Below are positions 1 to 8,695 of a DNA stretch of 42,751 nt, in pieces. This DNA comes from Candidatus Cryptobacteroides avistercoris (GTDB lineage: Bacteria > Bacteroidota > Bacteroidia > Bacteroidales > UBA932). The position numbers and the translations under genes were made by a program. The DNA lies in NCBI GenBank assembly GCA_017695095.1, contig JADILW010000003.1, positions 1 through 42,751 on the forward strand, read 5' to 3'. The notes below the pieces were generated by a model that was given only the letters and a program-made list of their open reading frames with translations, was not told where the DNA came from and did not search any database. Each line of letters starts with the position of its first letter. Position 1 is the first letter of the stretch.

Positions 1-845
1 CTCCGGTGAATCCCGGACACGGAACCAGGCCGCCTCACGCGACTGCGCCCCGTCCCACACCCCGTCCCACGCCGAGCAGGGTTCACCCCAACCGCAAGCC
101 GCCCATCCCTCACAACCGCCCTGTCAGCTTCTGGAACCGCGGACGGCACTATTTCGGCTACAGAATCACCAGCCTGCCTCCGCGCCACGTGCGCCGGGTG
201 TACTGGGGTGTTCCGTACTACATAATCGACGGAGTGTACTATCGTCTGGTGTCAGGGGCCTACTACATCTGCCGTCCTCCGTTCGGAGTCGTGTTCACTC
301 CCACGGTCAGCCTTGCCGGAGCGATATGCAGCTTCGCCTACTATGCTGACTCCTACTACCGATACAGGACAGTCAACGAGAACGCGAACCTGATCACCCA
401 GCAGAACAGAATCATAGCCGAGAACAACGCCACGATTGCCGCCCAGAACGAAATCATAGCCCGTCAGAACGAACTTCTGTCCGGTCAGGGCGCCTCCACC
501 GCGGCAGGCCTGGCGTCGATGAACTCGCAGCGCGCCGCCGAATCCGGACGCCTTGCCGACAGCCTGGGCCTCGTCCAGAGCTATGCTTCGGTCAATGAGG
601 AATATTACTACGACGACGGCGTGTTCTTCACGAGGAACGCCTCCGGAGAGTATCAGACCATAGTGCCGCCCGCGGGCGCGCTCATCGAGGAGCTCCCCGA
701 GGACTACCGCGTCGTCACTCTCGACGGAGAGGAGTACTATGCTGTCGACGACACCGTCTACCGCATGACGGCGGTCGGCGGGACGCCCTACTTCGAAGTT
801 CTCGGCCAGATGACCGGCTCTCTGGCGGAGATGTACTCCATTTAG
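1..845 (+). CDS. DUF6515-like secreted or surface protein (5' end outside window)
   Basis: The reading frame is open at the left edge, so the N-terminus (and any signal peptide) is missing; the GTG at 6 is probably internal. The visible part starts with a Pro/Arg/His-rich stretch, followed by a Tyr/Trp-rich core with repeated YY motifs (VYYRLVSGAYYICRPP) of the kind seen in DUF6515-type proteins. Next comes a Gln/Asn-rich helical segment (NRIIAENNATIAAQNEIIARQNELL, here split by heptad-like spacing) that looks like a short coiled coil. A second Tyr-rich half (EEYYYDDGVFFTRN; EEYYAVDDTVYRM) resembles the first. The family has no established function; envelope location is an inference from composition. 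A hairpin terminator follows the stop codon. Confidence 0.7.
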   Translation, partial: PVNPGHGTRPPHATAPRPTPRPTPSRVHPNRKPPIPHNRPVSFWNRGRHYFGYRITSLPPRHVRRVYWGVPYYIIDGVYYRLVSGAYYICRPPFGVVFTPTVSLAGAICSFAYYADSYYRYRTVNENANLITQQNRIIAENNATIAAQNEIIARQNELLSGQGASTAAGLASMNSQRAAESGRLADSLGLVQSYASVNEEYYYDDGVFFTRNASGEYQTIVPPAGALIEELPEDYRVVTLDGEEYYAVDDTVYRMTAVGGTPYFEVLGQMTGSLAEMYSI

Positions 846-861
846 AAACCAGGTGTATTCA

Positions 862-897
862 GAAACGCACCTCCGGAGCTTCCGGGGGTGCGTTTTG
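862..897 (+). terminator. Rho-independent terminator after the DUF6515-like gene
   Basis: ACGCACCTCCGG at 865-876 pairs with CCGGGGGTGCGT at 882-893 (one G-T pair) around a 5-base loop and is followed by TTTTG. It lies between this gene and the convergent murI, so it may also stop murI transcription. Confidence 0.8.
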
Positions 898-899
898 CG

Positions 900-1655
900 T
901 CATTGTCCTATAAGGTGGCGGAAACTGTTCTCCAGTTGCCGCTGGTCGCCCGAGGTCAGAAGCTCTATTCCGGGGTCCGGGTCGTCCATGGCTATGTTCT
1001 TCTGTCTGAGGATGTCCCGCAGATGCCTTGCGACAGCGGGCGCGGGGTCGATGAACCTGACTCCCGGCCCCGTGATTTTCCGGAGCACGGGCAGCAGGAA
1101 GGGGTAGTGGGTGCAGCCGAGCACTATGATGTCGGCCCCGGCGGCTATCAGCGGACGGAGGCTGCGCTTCACGGTCTCCTCGGCCGCCGGGCCGCTGAGC
1201 TCGCCCCGCTCCACGAGCTCTACGAAGCCCGCACCCACGTGCTCGACAACTTTGATGTCGTCTTCGACGCCGTGCTTGAGCTTCAGGTAGTTCGAGCCCT
1301 TGAGGGTGCCGGCCGTGGCGAGCACTCCTATCACTCCCGCCCTGGTGCCGAGCGCCGCCGGCTTGACTGCCGGTTCCATGCCGATGAAGGGGATGCTGAA
1401 TTCGGAGCGCAGGGTGGTGATGGCAGCCGCGGTGGCGGTGTTGCAGGCGATTACCATGGCCGACGCGCCCCTGGAGAGCATCATTCCGGTGATCTCCCGG
1501 CATCGGTCGCGTATGAATTCGGGCTTTTTCTCGCCGTAGGGGCAGTTCGCGCTGTCGGAGAAGTAGACATAGCGCTCGGAGGGGAGCAGCTTGCGTATCT
1601 CCCTGTACACCGAGAGTCCTCCGACTCCGGAATCCATTATCCCTATGGTCGCCAT
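900..1655 (-). CDS. murI: Glutamate racemase
   Basis: Interconverts L- and D-glutamate, supplying D-Glu for peptidoglycan stem peptides in the cytoplasm. Hallmarks of the Asp/Glu racemase family are intact: DSGVGG near residue 8, first catalytic Cys in ACNTA (residue 71) and second in GCTHYP (residue 181). The predicted 251 aa is normal for the family. I start at the ATG at 1655 (MATIGIMDSG): the frame extends upstream to 1691, but a -7 box TAACTTTG ends only six bases before this ATG, so an upstream start would lie outside the transcript. It is divergent from prfB and convergent with the gene on its left. Confidence 0.95.
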   Translation of the reverse strand: MATIGIMDSGVGGLSVYREIRKLLPSERYVYFSDSANCPYGEKKPEFIRDRCREITGMMLSRGASAMVIACNTATAAAITTLRSEFSIPFIGMEPAVKPAALGTRAGVIGVLATAGTLKGSNYLKLKHGVEDDIKVVEHVGAGFVELVERGELSGPAAEETVKRSLRPLIAAGADIIVLGCTHYPFLLPVLRKITGPGVRFIDPAPAVARHLRDILRQKNIAMDDPDPGIELLTSGDQRQLENSFRHLIGQ

Positions 1656-1661
1656 ATCATA

Positions 1662-1669
1662 CAAAGTTA
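1662..1669 (-). promoter_or_regulatory. -7 box of murI, predicted leaderless transcript
   Basis: On the minus strand the box reads TAACTTTG, followed by six bases and then the ATG at 1655. The expected transcription start therefore falls on or next to the start codon. Confidence 0.6.
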
Positions 1670-1717
1670 GAAACTGTTTTGGTTTTGTCAAATGTGCGTG
1701 TCAATGAGAATATTTCT

Positions 1718-1725
1718 TAAATTTG
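1718..1725 (+). promoter_or_regulatory. -7 box of prfB, predicted leaderless transcript
   Basis: TAAATTTG fits the Bacteroidetes -7 consensus TAnnTTTG. Six bases separate it from the ATG at 1732. I see no good -33 element at the expected distance. Confidence 0.6.
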
Positions 1726-1731
1726 CACGAT

Positions 1732-2799
1732 ATGATAACTCAGGAGCAGATCAAGGGATTGCAGGAGCGCGTGGAGACGCTCAGGAAATGCGTGGACATC
1801 GACGCCAAGCGCGCGGAAGTGGAGGAAAAGGAGAAGAGGAGCCAGGAGCCTGATTTCTGGAACGACCCCAAGGAGGCCGAAGCCTTCCTGAAGGGGATGA
1901 GCGGCGTGAAATCGTGGGTGACCGCCTTCGACGAGGCCGGCTCGGCGGTGGATGACCTCGAGGTGCTCCTGGAACTCGAACCCGACAGCCCGGAGACCGA
2001 CTCGGCCTATGCCCGCGCGGTATCGCTTGTGGAGAAGCTGGAGCTGCGCAACATGCTCGGCGGCGAGGGCGACTCGCTCGGAGCGGTGCTGACCATCAAC
2101 TCGGGAGCCGGCGGCACCGAGGCCAACGACTGGAGCGCGATGCTCATGCGAATGTACATGCGCTGGGGTGAGAGGAACGGCTACAAGATGACCGTGACCG
2201 AGCTCATCGACGGCGACGAGGCGGGAATCAAGTCCGCCACCGTGCAGTTCGAGGGCGACTACGCCTACGGCTACCTCAAGGCGGAATCCGGAGTGCACCG
2301 CCTGGTGCGCATCTCTCCGTTCAACGCCCAGGGCAAGAGGCAGACGACCTTCAGCTCCGTGTTCGTCTATCCTCTGGTGGACGACACCATCAACATCGAG
2401 ATCAACCCCTCCGACATAGAATGGGACACCTTCCGCTCCGGCGGCCACGGCGGCCAGAACGTCAACAAGGTGGAGACCGGAGTGCGCGTGCGCCACATCC
2501 CCACGGGCATCACGGTCGAGAACACCGAGACCCGCAGCCAGCAGGACAACCGCCAGAACGCGCTGCGCATCCTCAAGTCGAGGCTCTACGACATCGAGCT
2601 CAAGAAGCGCCAGGAGAAGCAGGCGGAGCTCGAAGGCCAGAAGAAGAAGATCGAATGGGGTTCGCAGATACGTTCCTACGTGCTCCATCCCTACAAGATG
2701 GTGAAGGACCTGCGCACCGGCTATGAGACCGCCGATACCCAGGGGGTGCTGGACGGCGACCTCAACGAGTTCATGAAAGTATTTCTAATGCAGAACTGA
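1732..2799 (+). CDS. prfB: Peptide chain release factor 2
   Basis: Recognises UGA and UAA stop codons and triggers peptidyl-tRNA hydrolysis on the ribosome. The 355-aa product has the RF2 stop-codon tripeptide SPF (residues 195-197) and the catalytic GGQ (240-242) in [12 protein letters not shown]. The start is the ATG at 1732; the TTG at 1723 lies within the promoter box. The programmed +1 frameshift that many bacteria use to autoregulate RF2 (an in-frame UGA near codon 25) is absent: the frame reads straight through RKCVDIDAK. The fumarase gene begins 7 bases after the stop, so the two are probably cotranscribed. Confidence 0.97.
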   Translation: MITQEQIKGLQERVETLRKCVDIDAKRAEVEEKEKRSQEPDFWNDPKEAEAFLKGMSGVKSWVTAFDEAGSAVDDLEVLLELEPDSPETDSAYARAVSLVEKLELRNMLGGEGDSLGAVLTINSGAGGTEANDWSAMLMRMYMRWGERNGYKMTVTELIDGDEAGIKSATVQFEGDYAYGYLKAESGVHRLVRISPFNAQGKRQTTFSSVFVYPLVDDTINIEINPSDIEWDTFRSGGHGGQNVNKVETGVRVRHIPTGITVENTETRSQQDNRQNALRILKSRLYDIELKKRQEKQAELEGQKKKIEWGSQIRSYVLHPYKMVKDLRTGYETADTQGVLDGDLNEFMKVFLMQN

Positions 2800-2806
2800 C
2801 ATAATT

Positions 2807-4426
2807 ATGACAGAATTCAAGTATGAGCCCATGTTTCAGCTTGGCGAGGACAAGACTGAATACTACAAGGTTCCCGGCTCGGAACAGTATGTGAGCACTT
2901 CGGAGTTCGAGGGCCACAAGATTCTCAAGGTCTCTCCCGAGGCCCTGACGCTGATGTCCAACACGGCCTTCCGCGACGTGAGCTTCATGCTTCGCCGCTC
3001 CCACAACGAGCAGGTTGCGAAGATTCTCCGCGACCCCGAGGCTTCGGCCAACGACAAGTACGTGGCGCTGACCTTCCTGCGCAATGCCGAGATCGCCTGC
3101 AAGGGCAAGCTGCCTTTCTGCCAGGACACCGGCACAGCCATCGTCCACGGAGAGAAGGGCCAGCAGGTGTGGACCGGTTTCTGCGATGAGGAGGCGCTGA
3201 GCCTCGGAGTCTACAAGACCTACACCGAGGAGAACCTCAGATATTCACAGAACGCCCCTCTGGATATGTACAACGAGGTCAACACCAAGTGCAACCTGCC
3301 CGCCCAGATCGACATCGAAGCCTGCGAGGGCGACGAATACCGCTTCCTCTGCGTGACCAAGGGCGGCGGCTCCGCCAACAAGACCTACCTCTATCAGGAG
3401 ACCAAGGCCATACTCAATCCCGGCACCCTCGTGCCCTTCCTCGTGTCCAAGATGAAGACTCTCGGCACGGCGGCCTGCCCTCCCTACCACATTGCCTTCG
3501 TGATAGGCGGAACCTCCGCCGAGAAGAACCTGCTCACCGTGAAGCTCGCCTCCACCCACTACTACGACGAGCTCCCCACCACCGGCGACGAGTGCGGACG
3601 CGCCTTCCGCGACGTGGAGCTTGAGAAGCAGCTGCTCGAGGAGGCATGGAAGATCGGCCTCGGTGCCCAGTTCGGCGGCAAGTATTTCGCCCACGACGTG
3701 CGCGTGATACGTCTGCCCCGCCACGGCGCGAGCTGCCCCGTCGGCCTCGGAGTCAGCTGCTCGGCCGACCGCAACATCAAGGCGAAGATCAACGCCGACG
3801 GCGTGTGGATAGAGAAGCTCGACGACAAGCCCTACGAGCTGATTCCCGAGGAGCTGCGCAACGCCGGCGAGGGCGACGCGGTCAAGATCGACCTCGACCA
3901 GCCCATGTCCGAAGTGTGCAAGCTGCTCAGCAAATATCCCGTGAGCACCCGTCTGAGCCTCAGCGGAACCATCATCGTGGCCCGCGACATCGCGCACGCG
4001 AAGCTCAACGAGAGGCTCGACAGGGGAGAGGACCTGCCCCAGTACTTCAAGGACCATCCCGTATATTACGCCGGTCCCGCGAAGACTCCCGCCGGCTATG
4101 CCTGTGGCTCCATGGGCCCGACCACCGCGAACCGCATGGACCCCTATGTGGACCGTTTCCAGGACCACGGCGGCTCCATGGTGATGATAGCGAAGGGCAA
4201 CCGCACCCAGGTGGTGACCGACGCCTGCAAGAAGCACGGAGGATTCTACCTCGGCTCCATCGGAGGCCCCGCCGCCGTCCTCGCCCAGAACAACATCAAG
4301 TCCATCGAGTGCGTGGAATATCCCGAGCTCGGAATGGAGGCCATCTGGAAGATCAGGGTCGAGGATTTCCCCGCCTTCATCCTCGTAGACGACAAGGGCA
4401 ATGACTTCTTCAAGACCATTGCCTGA
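2807..4426 (+). CDS. fumB: Class I fumarate hydratase (iron-sulfur type)
   Basis: Interconverts fumarate and malate; in Bacteroidales this serves the reductive branch leading to succinate and propionate. The length (539 aa) matches fused class I enzymes with an N-terminal catalytic part and a C-terminal part. Candidate [4Fe-4S] ligands are the Cys in PFCQDTGT (residue 105), ATAACPPYH and [11 protein letters not shown]. The C-terminal region has the conserved glycine-rich [15 protein letters not shown]. It lies 7 bases after prfB, and its 3' end overlaps the next gene by 26 bases. Whether it is named fumA, fumB or fum cannot be decided from sequence alone. Confidence 0.93.
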   Translation: MTEFKYEPMFQLGEDKTEYYKVPGSEQYVSTSEFEGHKILKVSPEALTLMSNTAFRDVSFMLRRSHNEQVAKILRDPEASANDKYVALTFLRNAEIACKGKLPFCQDTGTAIVHGEKGQQVWTGFCDEEALSLGVYKTYTEENLRYSQNAPLDMYNEVNTKCNLPAQIDIEACEGDEYRFLCVTKGGGSANKTYLYQETKAILNPGTLVPFLVSKMKTLGTAACPPYHIAFVIGGTSAEKNLLTVKLASTHYYDELPTTGDECGRAFRDVELEKQLLEEAWKIGLGAQFGGKYFAHDVRVIRLPRHGASCPVGLGVSCSADRNIKAKINADGVWIEKLDDKPYELIPEELRNAGEGDAVKIDLDQPMSEVCKLLSKYPVSTRLSLSGTIIVARDIAHAKLNERLDRGEDLPQYFKDHPVYYAGPAKTPAGYACGSMGPTTANRMDPYVDRFQDHGGSMVMIAKGNRTQVVTDACKKHGGFYLGSIGGPAAVLAQNNIKSIECVEYPELGMEAIWKIRVEDFPAFILVDDKGNDFFKTIA

Positions 4427-4994
4427 CAAAAGGCGGATTCGCAGAATGATGAAGTCTCTCGAAGCGGAATTTCTCGCTTCGGGAGACTTGTTTTCTCTCC
4501 ACGGTCCCGTTGAGGAGACGGTCAGGATAATGTCGGAGCTGGAGCGGCTGGAGCAGTTCCGTAACGCTTCGTGCATGCTCGCCTACATGTCCATGCCGGG
4601 CGAGGTGCAGACTCCGGACTATGTGGCCAGGTGGCGCGCCGCCGGGAAGCGGGTCGTGCTTCCCAGGGTGGTCGGAGAGACTCTCGAGTTGCGGGAATAT
4701 GATCCTGCGGCGCTGGTGTCCGGCTATCGCGGAATCCCCGAACCGTCGGAAGCCGCCCCGCTGGTGAGGCCGTCGGAAGTCGGGCTCGCCGTGGTGCCCG
4801 GAGTCGCCTTCTCCTTCCAGAAGGGCCCCGACGGGGTGGAGAGGTTCTATCGTCTCGGCCGAGGAGGCGGTTTCTACGACAGGCTTCTTCCCATGCTCGA
4901 CTGCCCGTTGGTGGGAGTATGCTACCCCTTCCGCTTCGTGGACAGCCTGCCCCTCGACGAGTGGGACATGCCGCTCGACCTGGTGGTAAGGTAG
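4401..4994 (+). CDS. 5-formyltetrahydrofolate cyclo-ligase
   Basis: Converts 5-formyl-THF to 5,10-methenyl-THF using ATP, returning the storage form of folate to one-carbon metabolism. The family signature [13 protein letters not shown] is present near the C-terminus, preceded by the usual VVPGVAFSF strand; 197 aa is typical. The ATG at 4401 lies inside the fumarase gene (26-base overlap in another frame), implying translational coupling. This is the last core gene before the accessory island. Confidence 0.9.
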   Translation: MTSSRPLPDKRRIRRMMKSLEAEFLASGDLFSLHGPVEETVRIMSELERLEQFRNASCMLAYMSMPGEVQTPDYVARWRAAGKRVVLPRVVGETLELREYDPAALVSGYRGIPEPSEAAPLVRPSEVGLAVVPGVAFSFQKGPDGVERFYRLGRGGGFYDRLLPMLDCPLVGVCYPFRFVDSLPLDEWDMPLDLVVR

Positions 4995-5029
4995 GCTGTG
5001 AGAACTTTGCCGTATCTCATTATTGCCGG

Positions 5030-5824
5030 TTATTGCTGTAATTTATCTATCAATAAAGAACGAACAAGTTCATAACCTGATTGAGGGTTGAATTCTCTGT
5101 CAGGGCGAATCAGATTTTGCGTATCACCCAGGAAATCCGGATCTGACATCTTCCCCTCCATATTGTTGATGAATTGCTTGTATGTTGGCGGCTGTTGTAC
5201 TGTAAAGGACATATAACGTTTGTAGCAGCGAAGTATTTCATCAATATTTACGGTGGCTTCAGTCAGTGCGATATATAAATCAAAAAGGTCTCTTCCTTTT
5301 TTTCGTTGATATAAAGCCCTGAGTTTTGTTCCCAGAAGTTCATTCAGACAATATGTCGTTATCTCGCATTTGCCGGAAAACCAGCTGTTTTCCATCTCAA
5401 ACGGTATTTTAACCAATCCGAGTTCGTTGAAATGTTCAAAACAATTTATCTCGATTTTCAATCGCATCGGAATGGTAGGAGGAATCTCGGACTCCATGCG
5501 AAACAACATTGTATTATTATATCGTTTTTGTTTGGTCACTCTGTCCGGTAAGAAATTCAGGACCTCGCCGAGTCTGAACATGATTGGTTTTATAGGTCCC
5601 GGTGTGATTTGCACCAAATCAATATCTTCACTGTACCTGGGCTGTGGTGACAAGTATAGCTTATGAAGTGCCGTACCTCCCCTGAAAGCCAACTGTGAGG
5701 CAAGGAATTCATCGCTGAAAATGGCGACCAGCGCACGGGAAATGATAAGGTCTTGTTCCACTTGCGCATTGTTATTCCACGGGACAATTTTATTCCATTG
5801 GGTAATAGCTGTTCTGTTTACCAT
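5030..5824 (-). CDS. AbiEii/AbiGii-type nucleotidyltransferase toxin
   Basis: Toxin of a type IV toxin-antitoxin (abortive infection) pair. The DNA polymerase beta-like nucleotidyltransferase core is visible: FRGGTALHKLYL (residues 47-58) followed by SEDIDL (65-70), which carries the two metal-binding aspartates. A later conserved block KLRALYQRKKGRDLFDLYIAL-type segment is also present, as expected for AbiEii. Length is 264 aa. Its start overlaps the end of the AbiEi gene by 7 bases, so the two are translationally coupled with the antitoxin first. Base composition is clearly more AT-rich than the core genes on the left. Family members inhibit growth on phage infection; that role here is inferred. 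Confidence 0.88.
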   Translation of the reverse strand: MVNRTAITQWNKIVPWNNNAQVEQDLIISRALVAIFSDEFLASQLAFRGGTALHKLYLSPQPRYSEDIDLVQITPGPIKPIMFRLGEVLNFLPDRVTKQKRYNNTMLFRMESEIPPTIPMRLKIEINCFEHFNELGLVKIPFEMENSWFSGKCEITTYCLNELLGTKLRALYQRKKGRDLFDLYIALTEATVNIDEILRCYKRYMSFTVQQPPTYKQFINNMEGKMSDPDFLGDTQNLIRPDREFNPQSGYELVRSLLIDKLQQ

Positions 5825-6624
5825 AGTTCGTCTGGTTCTATTATCGAATTTATATTAACTTTCCAACGAGTGTTCTTTTCTGCGGCTTTTTCTGCCCGAT
5901 GGGTACTTAACGGGACGTATCTGAAACGCCTGGTATATGACAGCAATTCCGTATAGAGCATGTCCGCCACCGTTTTCTGTTCAAGTATCTCCTCAAGTAT
6001 GTACCCCAAACGTTGTATGGTGGCAACTGATGTATAGCAGAACAATTTTTGGGAGGCGCCCCTGAAATCCATCTTATCGGCCAGTTCCTCCAAAATGGTA
6101 GCGGCTCTTGAGAAGCCGCCGATATGCTGTTCGTACTGCACGATATCAATGGAGGTCAATTCCACATTTGAATAGTGGATCACTCCGGTTTCAGAGTTCT
6201 TCGACAGCAAAAGGTCCGATGGTATCTCTTTCCGGTATGTCCATACGAGTGTGTCGTTTTTTGATGGTGATGTGGACGGCTTTGGATATTTTGTCGTCAC
6301 TGAAAACTTTTGCGGGCGCTGGTGCGCAGCACCCAGGATTTCAGCAGCGCTCAACAGACTTATATAGTACGGCTTTTTCAGATATGACATCAATTGGTCT
6401 ATATAGTAGACAGGAGGAATAACCCTTTTGGCGGCATATTGGGGAGGGATAATAATATAAAATCCCCTATAGGCAGAATATAGAATACCTTGAGACGATA
6501 ATCGGAAAAGCTCATTCCTTATGACCTGTTCCGAATAATTGGGAAATGTCCGCCTTATTTCTTCAACGGAAAAAGTCGGGAAGCCACTTATTTCTCTATG
6601 CCGAATCCATCCTCTGATTGTCAT
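5818..6624 (-). CDS. AbiEi-type antitoxin with N-terminal winged helix
   Basis: Partner of the adjacent AbiEii toxin. The first ~80 residues form a winged-helix-like domain (FSVEEIRRTFPNYSEQVIRNELFRLSSQGILYS split around its turn, then YRGFYIIIPP), followed by the AbiEi C-terminal region with LSAAEILGAAHQRPQKFSVTTKYP. Length is 268 aa, typical of the longer Bacteroidetes AbiEi forms. Family members repress their own promoter by binding inverted repeats. Two -7 boxes lie immediately upstream on the minus strand, and a partial inverted repeat at 6667-6685 sits between this operon and the divergent phosphatase gene. Confidence 0.85.
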   Translation of the reverse strand: MTIRGWIRHREISGFPTFSVEEIRRTFPNYSEQVIRNELFRLSSQGILYSAYRGFYIIIPPQYAAKRVIPPVYYIDQLMSYLKKPYYISLLSAAEILGAAHQRPQKFSVTTKYPKPSTSPSKNDTLVWTYRKEIPSDLLLSKNSETGVIHYSNVELTSIDIVQYEQHIGGFSRAATILEELADKMDFRGASQKLFCYTSVATIQRLGYILEEILEQKTVADMLYTELLSYTRRFRYVPLSTHRAEKAAEKNTRWKVNINSIIEPDELW

Positions 6625-6641
6625 ATCAAACGGTTTTTATG

Positions 6642-6659
6642 CAAAGGTAATCAAATATA
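6642..6659 (-). promoter_or_regulatory. Two candidate -7 boxes for the abiE operon
   Basis: On the minus strand TATATTTG (6659 to 6652) and TACCTTTG (6649 to 6642) both fit TAnnTTTG, 17 to 28 bases before the ATG at 6624. No -33 element is clear for either box. Confidence 0.5.
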
Positions 6660-6666
6660 GGTTATT

Positions 6667-6685
6667 TATGCACTATTTTGGCGCA
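6667..6685. promoter_or_regulatory. Degenerate copy of the island inverted repeat
   Basis: TATGCAC, TATTT, TGGCGCA resembles the island operator, but the -7 boxes on both sides are at non-standard spacing (17 on plus, 14 on minus). It lies between the divergent abiE and phosphatase units and could act on either. Confidence 0.35.
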
Positions 6686-6727
6686 TTCTCGAGCCGAGTT
6701 TTGGAAAAAGTGGATATTCTTTGCGGT

Positions 6728-6763
6728 TATGCCACGATTTGGCATAGGTTATAGTGATATTTG
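6728..6763 (+). promoter_or_regulatory. Island operator/promoter A (phosphatase-LRR unit)
   Basis: A perfect 19-base inverted repeat, TATGCCA at 6728-6734 and TGGCATA at 6740-6746 with a 5-base spacer, is followed after nine bases by the -7 box GATATTTG (6756-6763). This is the most symmetric of the seven island copies. Confidence 0.65.
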
Positions 6764-6782
6764 CCATATAAAAGATTTTGAT

Positions 6783-7292
6783 ATGGTGGAGATTCACACA
6801 TTGTCGGCCGCTGATTTCAAGCATACGATGAAGAGCAACGACCTGTATGACTGCAATATAGAGCAGCGTACGGATGTCGCTGTCATTTCCATTGCCAACT
6901 CGTCCGAAGACAGCGAACCAGACGATATCTTCGCAAACGGGCCTTCGTCGAGGTGGTTCCGGCAACGGCACAGGAATGTGCTGAATCTCATATTCGACGA
7001 TGTTTCAGCTTCAGGGACTGAACCGCTTGCCGGCTCTTCTGACGGAGACGGCTATGTCATTTTCGATGAGAGAATGGCCTGCGAAATAGCCGCTTTCGTG
7101 GATGCTAACAAGGACGTCGCCGTCTGGATAGTGCATTGCAGCGCCGGAGTGAGCCGCAGCGGTGCTGTGTCCAGGTGGCTGAAAGACAGGCTGGAGTTCA
7201 AATACGGCATCGAGGCGAACAATGTCGACGGCAGGCACGCCGTTCCCAACGCGTATGTGCTGGAGGTGCTGGACAGGGTGCTGTATCTGTAG
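6783..7292 (+). CDS. Dual-specificity/tyrosine phosphatase-like protein
   Basis: The 169-aa product has the cysteine phosphatase signature HCSAGVSRSGAV (HCxxGxxRS) with nucleophile Cys and phosphate-binding Arg intact, preceded by a beta strand VAVWIV as in small DSP/PTP folds. A general-acid Asp probably lies in the FDDVSASG region. I start at the ATG at 6783 (MVEIHTLSAADF); upstream codons overlap the promoter and operator. The next gene begins 3 bases after the stop, so the two form one unit. The substrate is unknown; protein, nucleotide or nucleic-acid 5' phosphate are all possible. Family and active site are clear, biological role is not. Confidence 0.75.
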   Translation: MVEIHTLSAADFKHTMKSNDLYDCNIEQRTDVAVISIANSSEDSEPDDIFANGPSSRWFRQRHRNVLNLIFDDVSASGTEPLAGSSDGDGYVIFDERMACEIAAFVDANKDVAVWIVHCSAGVSRSGAVSRWLKDRLEFKYGIEANNVDGRHAVPNAYVLEVLDRVLYL

Positions 7293-7295
7293 ACT

Positions 7296-7973
7296 ATGGG
7301 GCAGATAATAATAAAGGCCAGGGCTCTGGACTGGACCGAAGGCAATGTCGGGCATGTTCATGTTCTGCTGGACGGTGGGACTTGTAAGGTGGACTGGGGA
7401 GACGGGCATACTTCCGGTATGGCGGCAAGGGGCTTGGAATGGGTGACGTCGGACCATGTATATCCGGAGGGCAGCAGGAAGTCCGGGGACAGGTTCTACA
7501 TCGTCATATCTTCCTGCTCCGAGAATATCACCGGCATTCTTGCGAGCAAGGGTGAAATGCAGGTTGAGGACATCGACATCAGCGGATGCCAGTCCCTGAC
7601 CTATTTCCATGCATCATGGCTGATAGACCATTTCGACCTCGGAAAGAATCCGGGAATCAGGAAGATTGAGCTCCAGGGGAAGGCCTGCGCCCTCGCCGAC
7701 TTTTCAAACAGCAGGGAATTGAGGGAGCTGAGTGTCGAATACGGGGATGCAGGCTTTACCAGGCTGGATTTGACCGGTTGTGGCAAACTGGAGACCCTGA
7801 ACTGCCGTTTGAACAATCATCTGACGCGCATAGCCATCAGCAACCGCTCGGCATTGAAGGAAGTTGTCTATGAGTCAACTCCGTTGGTGGGCCGCTGCCT
7901 TGAAGTGCTGGACAGAATTGTCGTCCGTCAGAACGGAGGCACCGTCACGGAAGCTGCCGGCGAACTTGATTGA
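7296..7973 (+). CDS. Leucine-rich-repeat-like protein of unknown function
   Basis: The 225-aa protein starts with a short beta-rich domain containing VDWGDGH, reminiscent of the PKD/surface-repeat motif in Bacteroidetes LRR proteins. Irregular leucine-rich repeats follow (VEDIDISGCQSLTYF; IRKIELQGKACAL; LRELSVEYGDAGFTRLDLTGCGKLETL in sequence), the regular L-x-L-x-x-C pattern of BspA-like LRRs. There is no signal peptide, so it is probably cytoplasmic. It sits 3 bases after the phosphatase gene and its stop is 3 bases from the convergent gene's stop. A binding or sensing role for the phosphatase partner is a guess. Confidence 0.6.
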   Translation: MGQIIIKARALDWTEGNVGHVHVLLDGGTCKVDWGDGHTSGMAARGLEWVTSDHVYPEGSRKSGDRFYIVISSCSENITGILASKGEMQVEDIDISGCQSLTYFHASWLIDHFDLGKNPGIRKIELQGKACALADFSNSRELRELSVEYGDAGFTRLDLTGCGKLETLNCRLNNHLTRIAISNRSALKEVVYESTPLVGRCLEVLDRIVVRQNGGTVTEAAGELD

Positions 7974-7976
7974 AAT

Positions 7977-8621
7977 TCATATTTGCCGGTCAATCTCTAT
8001 ATTGATTTCAGTCTCGAACTTGCGCACATAGAGGAAGTCCGTTATCGCGAACTTTGTATGGTCTAACAGATGATGGAACGGACTTATGAGGTGCAGGTCT
8101 TTCGTGAGCTCCAGGTCGAGACCTTCATTCCAGTTCGGCGGCAGACAGTCCATGCCGGTCAGAGAATCGAAACTGTCACCGGAGTCCCGAGGGAGCGTAA
8201 GCGTGGATATTGTGACCCCGTCTTCATACAAGGGATTCCAGCCGCTGTCGCAGATTGCGTCCCACAGGTCCTGACGGTCGTCACCCTGCAACGGATGCAG
8301 TTCGGGATAGTCGTAGCCGAGAAAACATTTCGCTGTCAGTTCGATGCTGTCTCCGAAGGAATCCTTGTCCTTCATGTCCGCCCATATCCGCTGCGCCCGG
8401 TCGTACATCTCTTTCAAGGCGTTGCGCAGAGCGTCGTTGAATGCGATGATGTCCGGGAGAATCTCTTCCTGACGGGCGAGAACATGGCTGTTGATCAGGG
8501 TTTTTCTCAAATCGAGAAGAGCACGGCAGTGCGTATATAAGCTCGGATTCCGATCATCGTAAGTCATGATAATCTGCCGCTCTACGAGAGCCAGGTCTGG
8601 ATTGGAGAGTATCGTAAGCAT
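7977..8621 (-). CDS. Conserved hypothetical protein
   Basis: I do not recognise a domain. The 214-aa product is acidic, predicted soluble, without signal peptide or membrane segment. It is rich in aromatic and Asp residues, with distinct blocks such as MTYDDRNPSLYTHCRALLDLRK, given here as two motifs MTYDDRNP and YTHCRALLDLRK, and GMDCLPPNW. The ATG at 8621 is preferred over the frame's earlier start at 8657 because the latter lies inside the operator and upstream of the -7 box. It is convergent with the LRR gene (3 bases apart) and has its own copy of the island operator. Confidence 0.65.
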   Translation of the reverse strand: MLTILSNPDLALVERQIIMTYDDRNPSLYTHCRALLDLRKTLINSHVLARQEEILPDIIAFNDALRNALKEMYDRAQRIWADMKDKDSFGDSIELTAKCFLGYDYPELHPLQGDDRQDLWDAICDSGWNPLYEDGVTISTLTLPRDSGDSFDSLTGMDCLPPNWNEGLDLELTKDLHLISPFHHLLDHTKFAITDFLYVRKFETEINIEIDRQI

Positions 8622-8639
8622 ATCTGAAGTGTTTTGTTG

Positions 8640-8675
8640 CAAAATAAGCAGAAGCATCTGCCAAAAGAGGACACA
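8640..8675 (-). promoter_or_regulatory. Island operator/promoter C (minus-strand unit at 8621)
   Basis: Read on the minus strand: TGTGTCC (8675-8669), spacer TCTTT, TGGCAGA (8663-8657), nine bases, then the box TTATTTTG (8647-8640). The spacing is identical to the plus-strand copies even though orientation is reversed, which argues against chance. Confidence 0.6.
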
Positions 8676-8695
8676 AGTTCTACAGAAATATAACT

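Noticed and set aside
888-1670. 260-aa plus-strand ORF opposite murI
   Set aside because: No family resemblance; murI active-site motifs are complete on the minus strand.
1717-2688. Long minus-strand ORF (323 aa) opposite prfB
   Set aside because: Composition (Leu/Val/Ala/His-rich, no motif) is that of an antisense shadow of a GC-rich gene; prfB on the other strand is unambiguous.
3245-4576. 443-aa minus-strand ORF opposite fumarase
   Set aside because: Gly/Val/Leu/His-rich shadow without domain signals; covered fully by fumarase.
6700-6723. Promoter from TTTTGG (6699) and ATTCTTTG (6716)
   Set aside because: Spacing is far too short for -33/-7 and the box deviates; operator/promoter A further downstream fits better.
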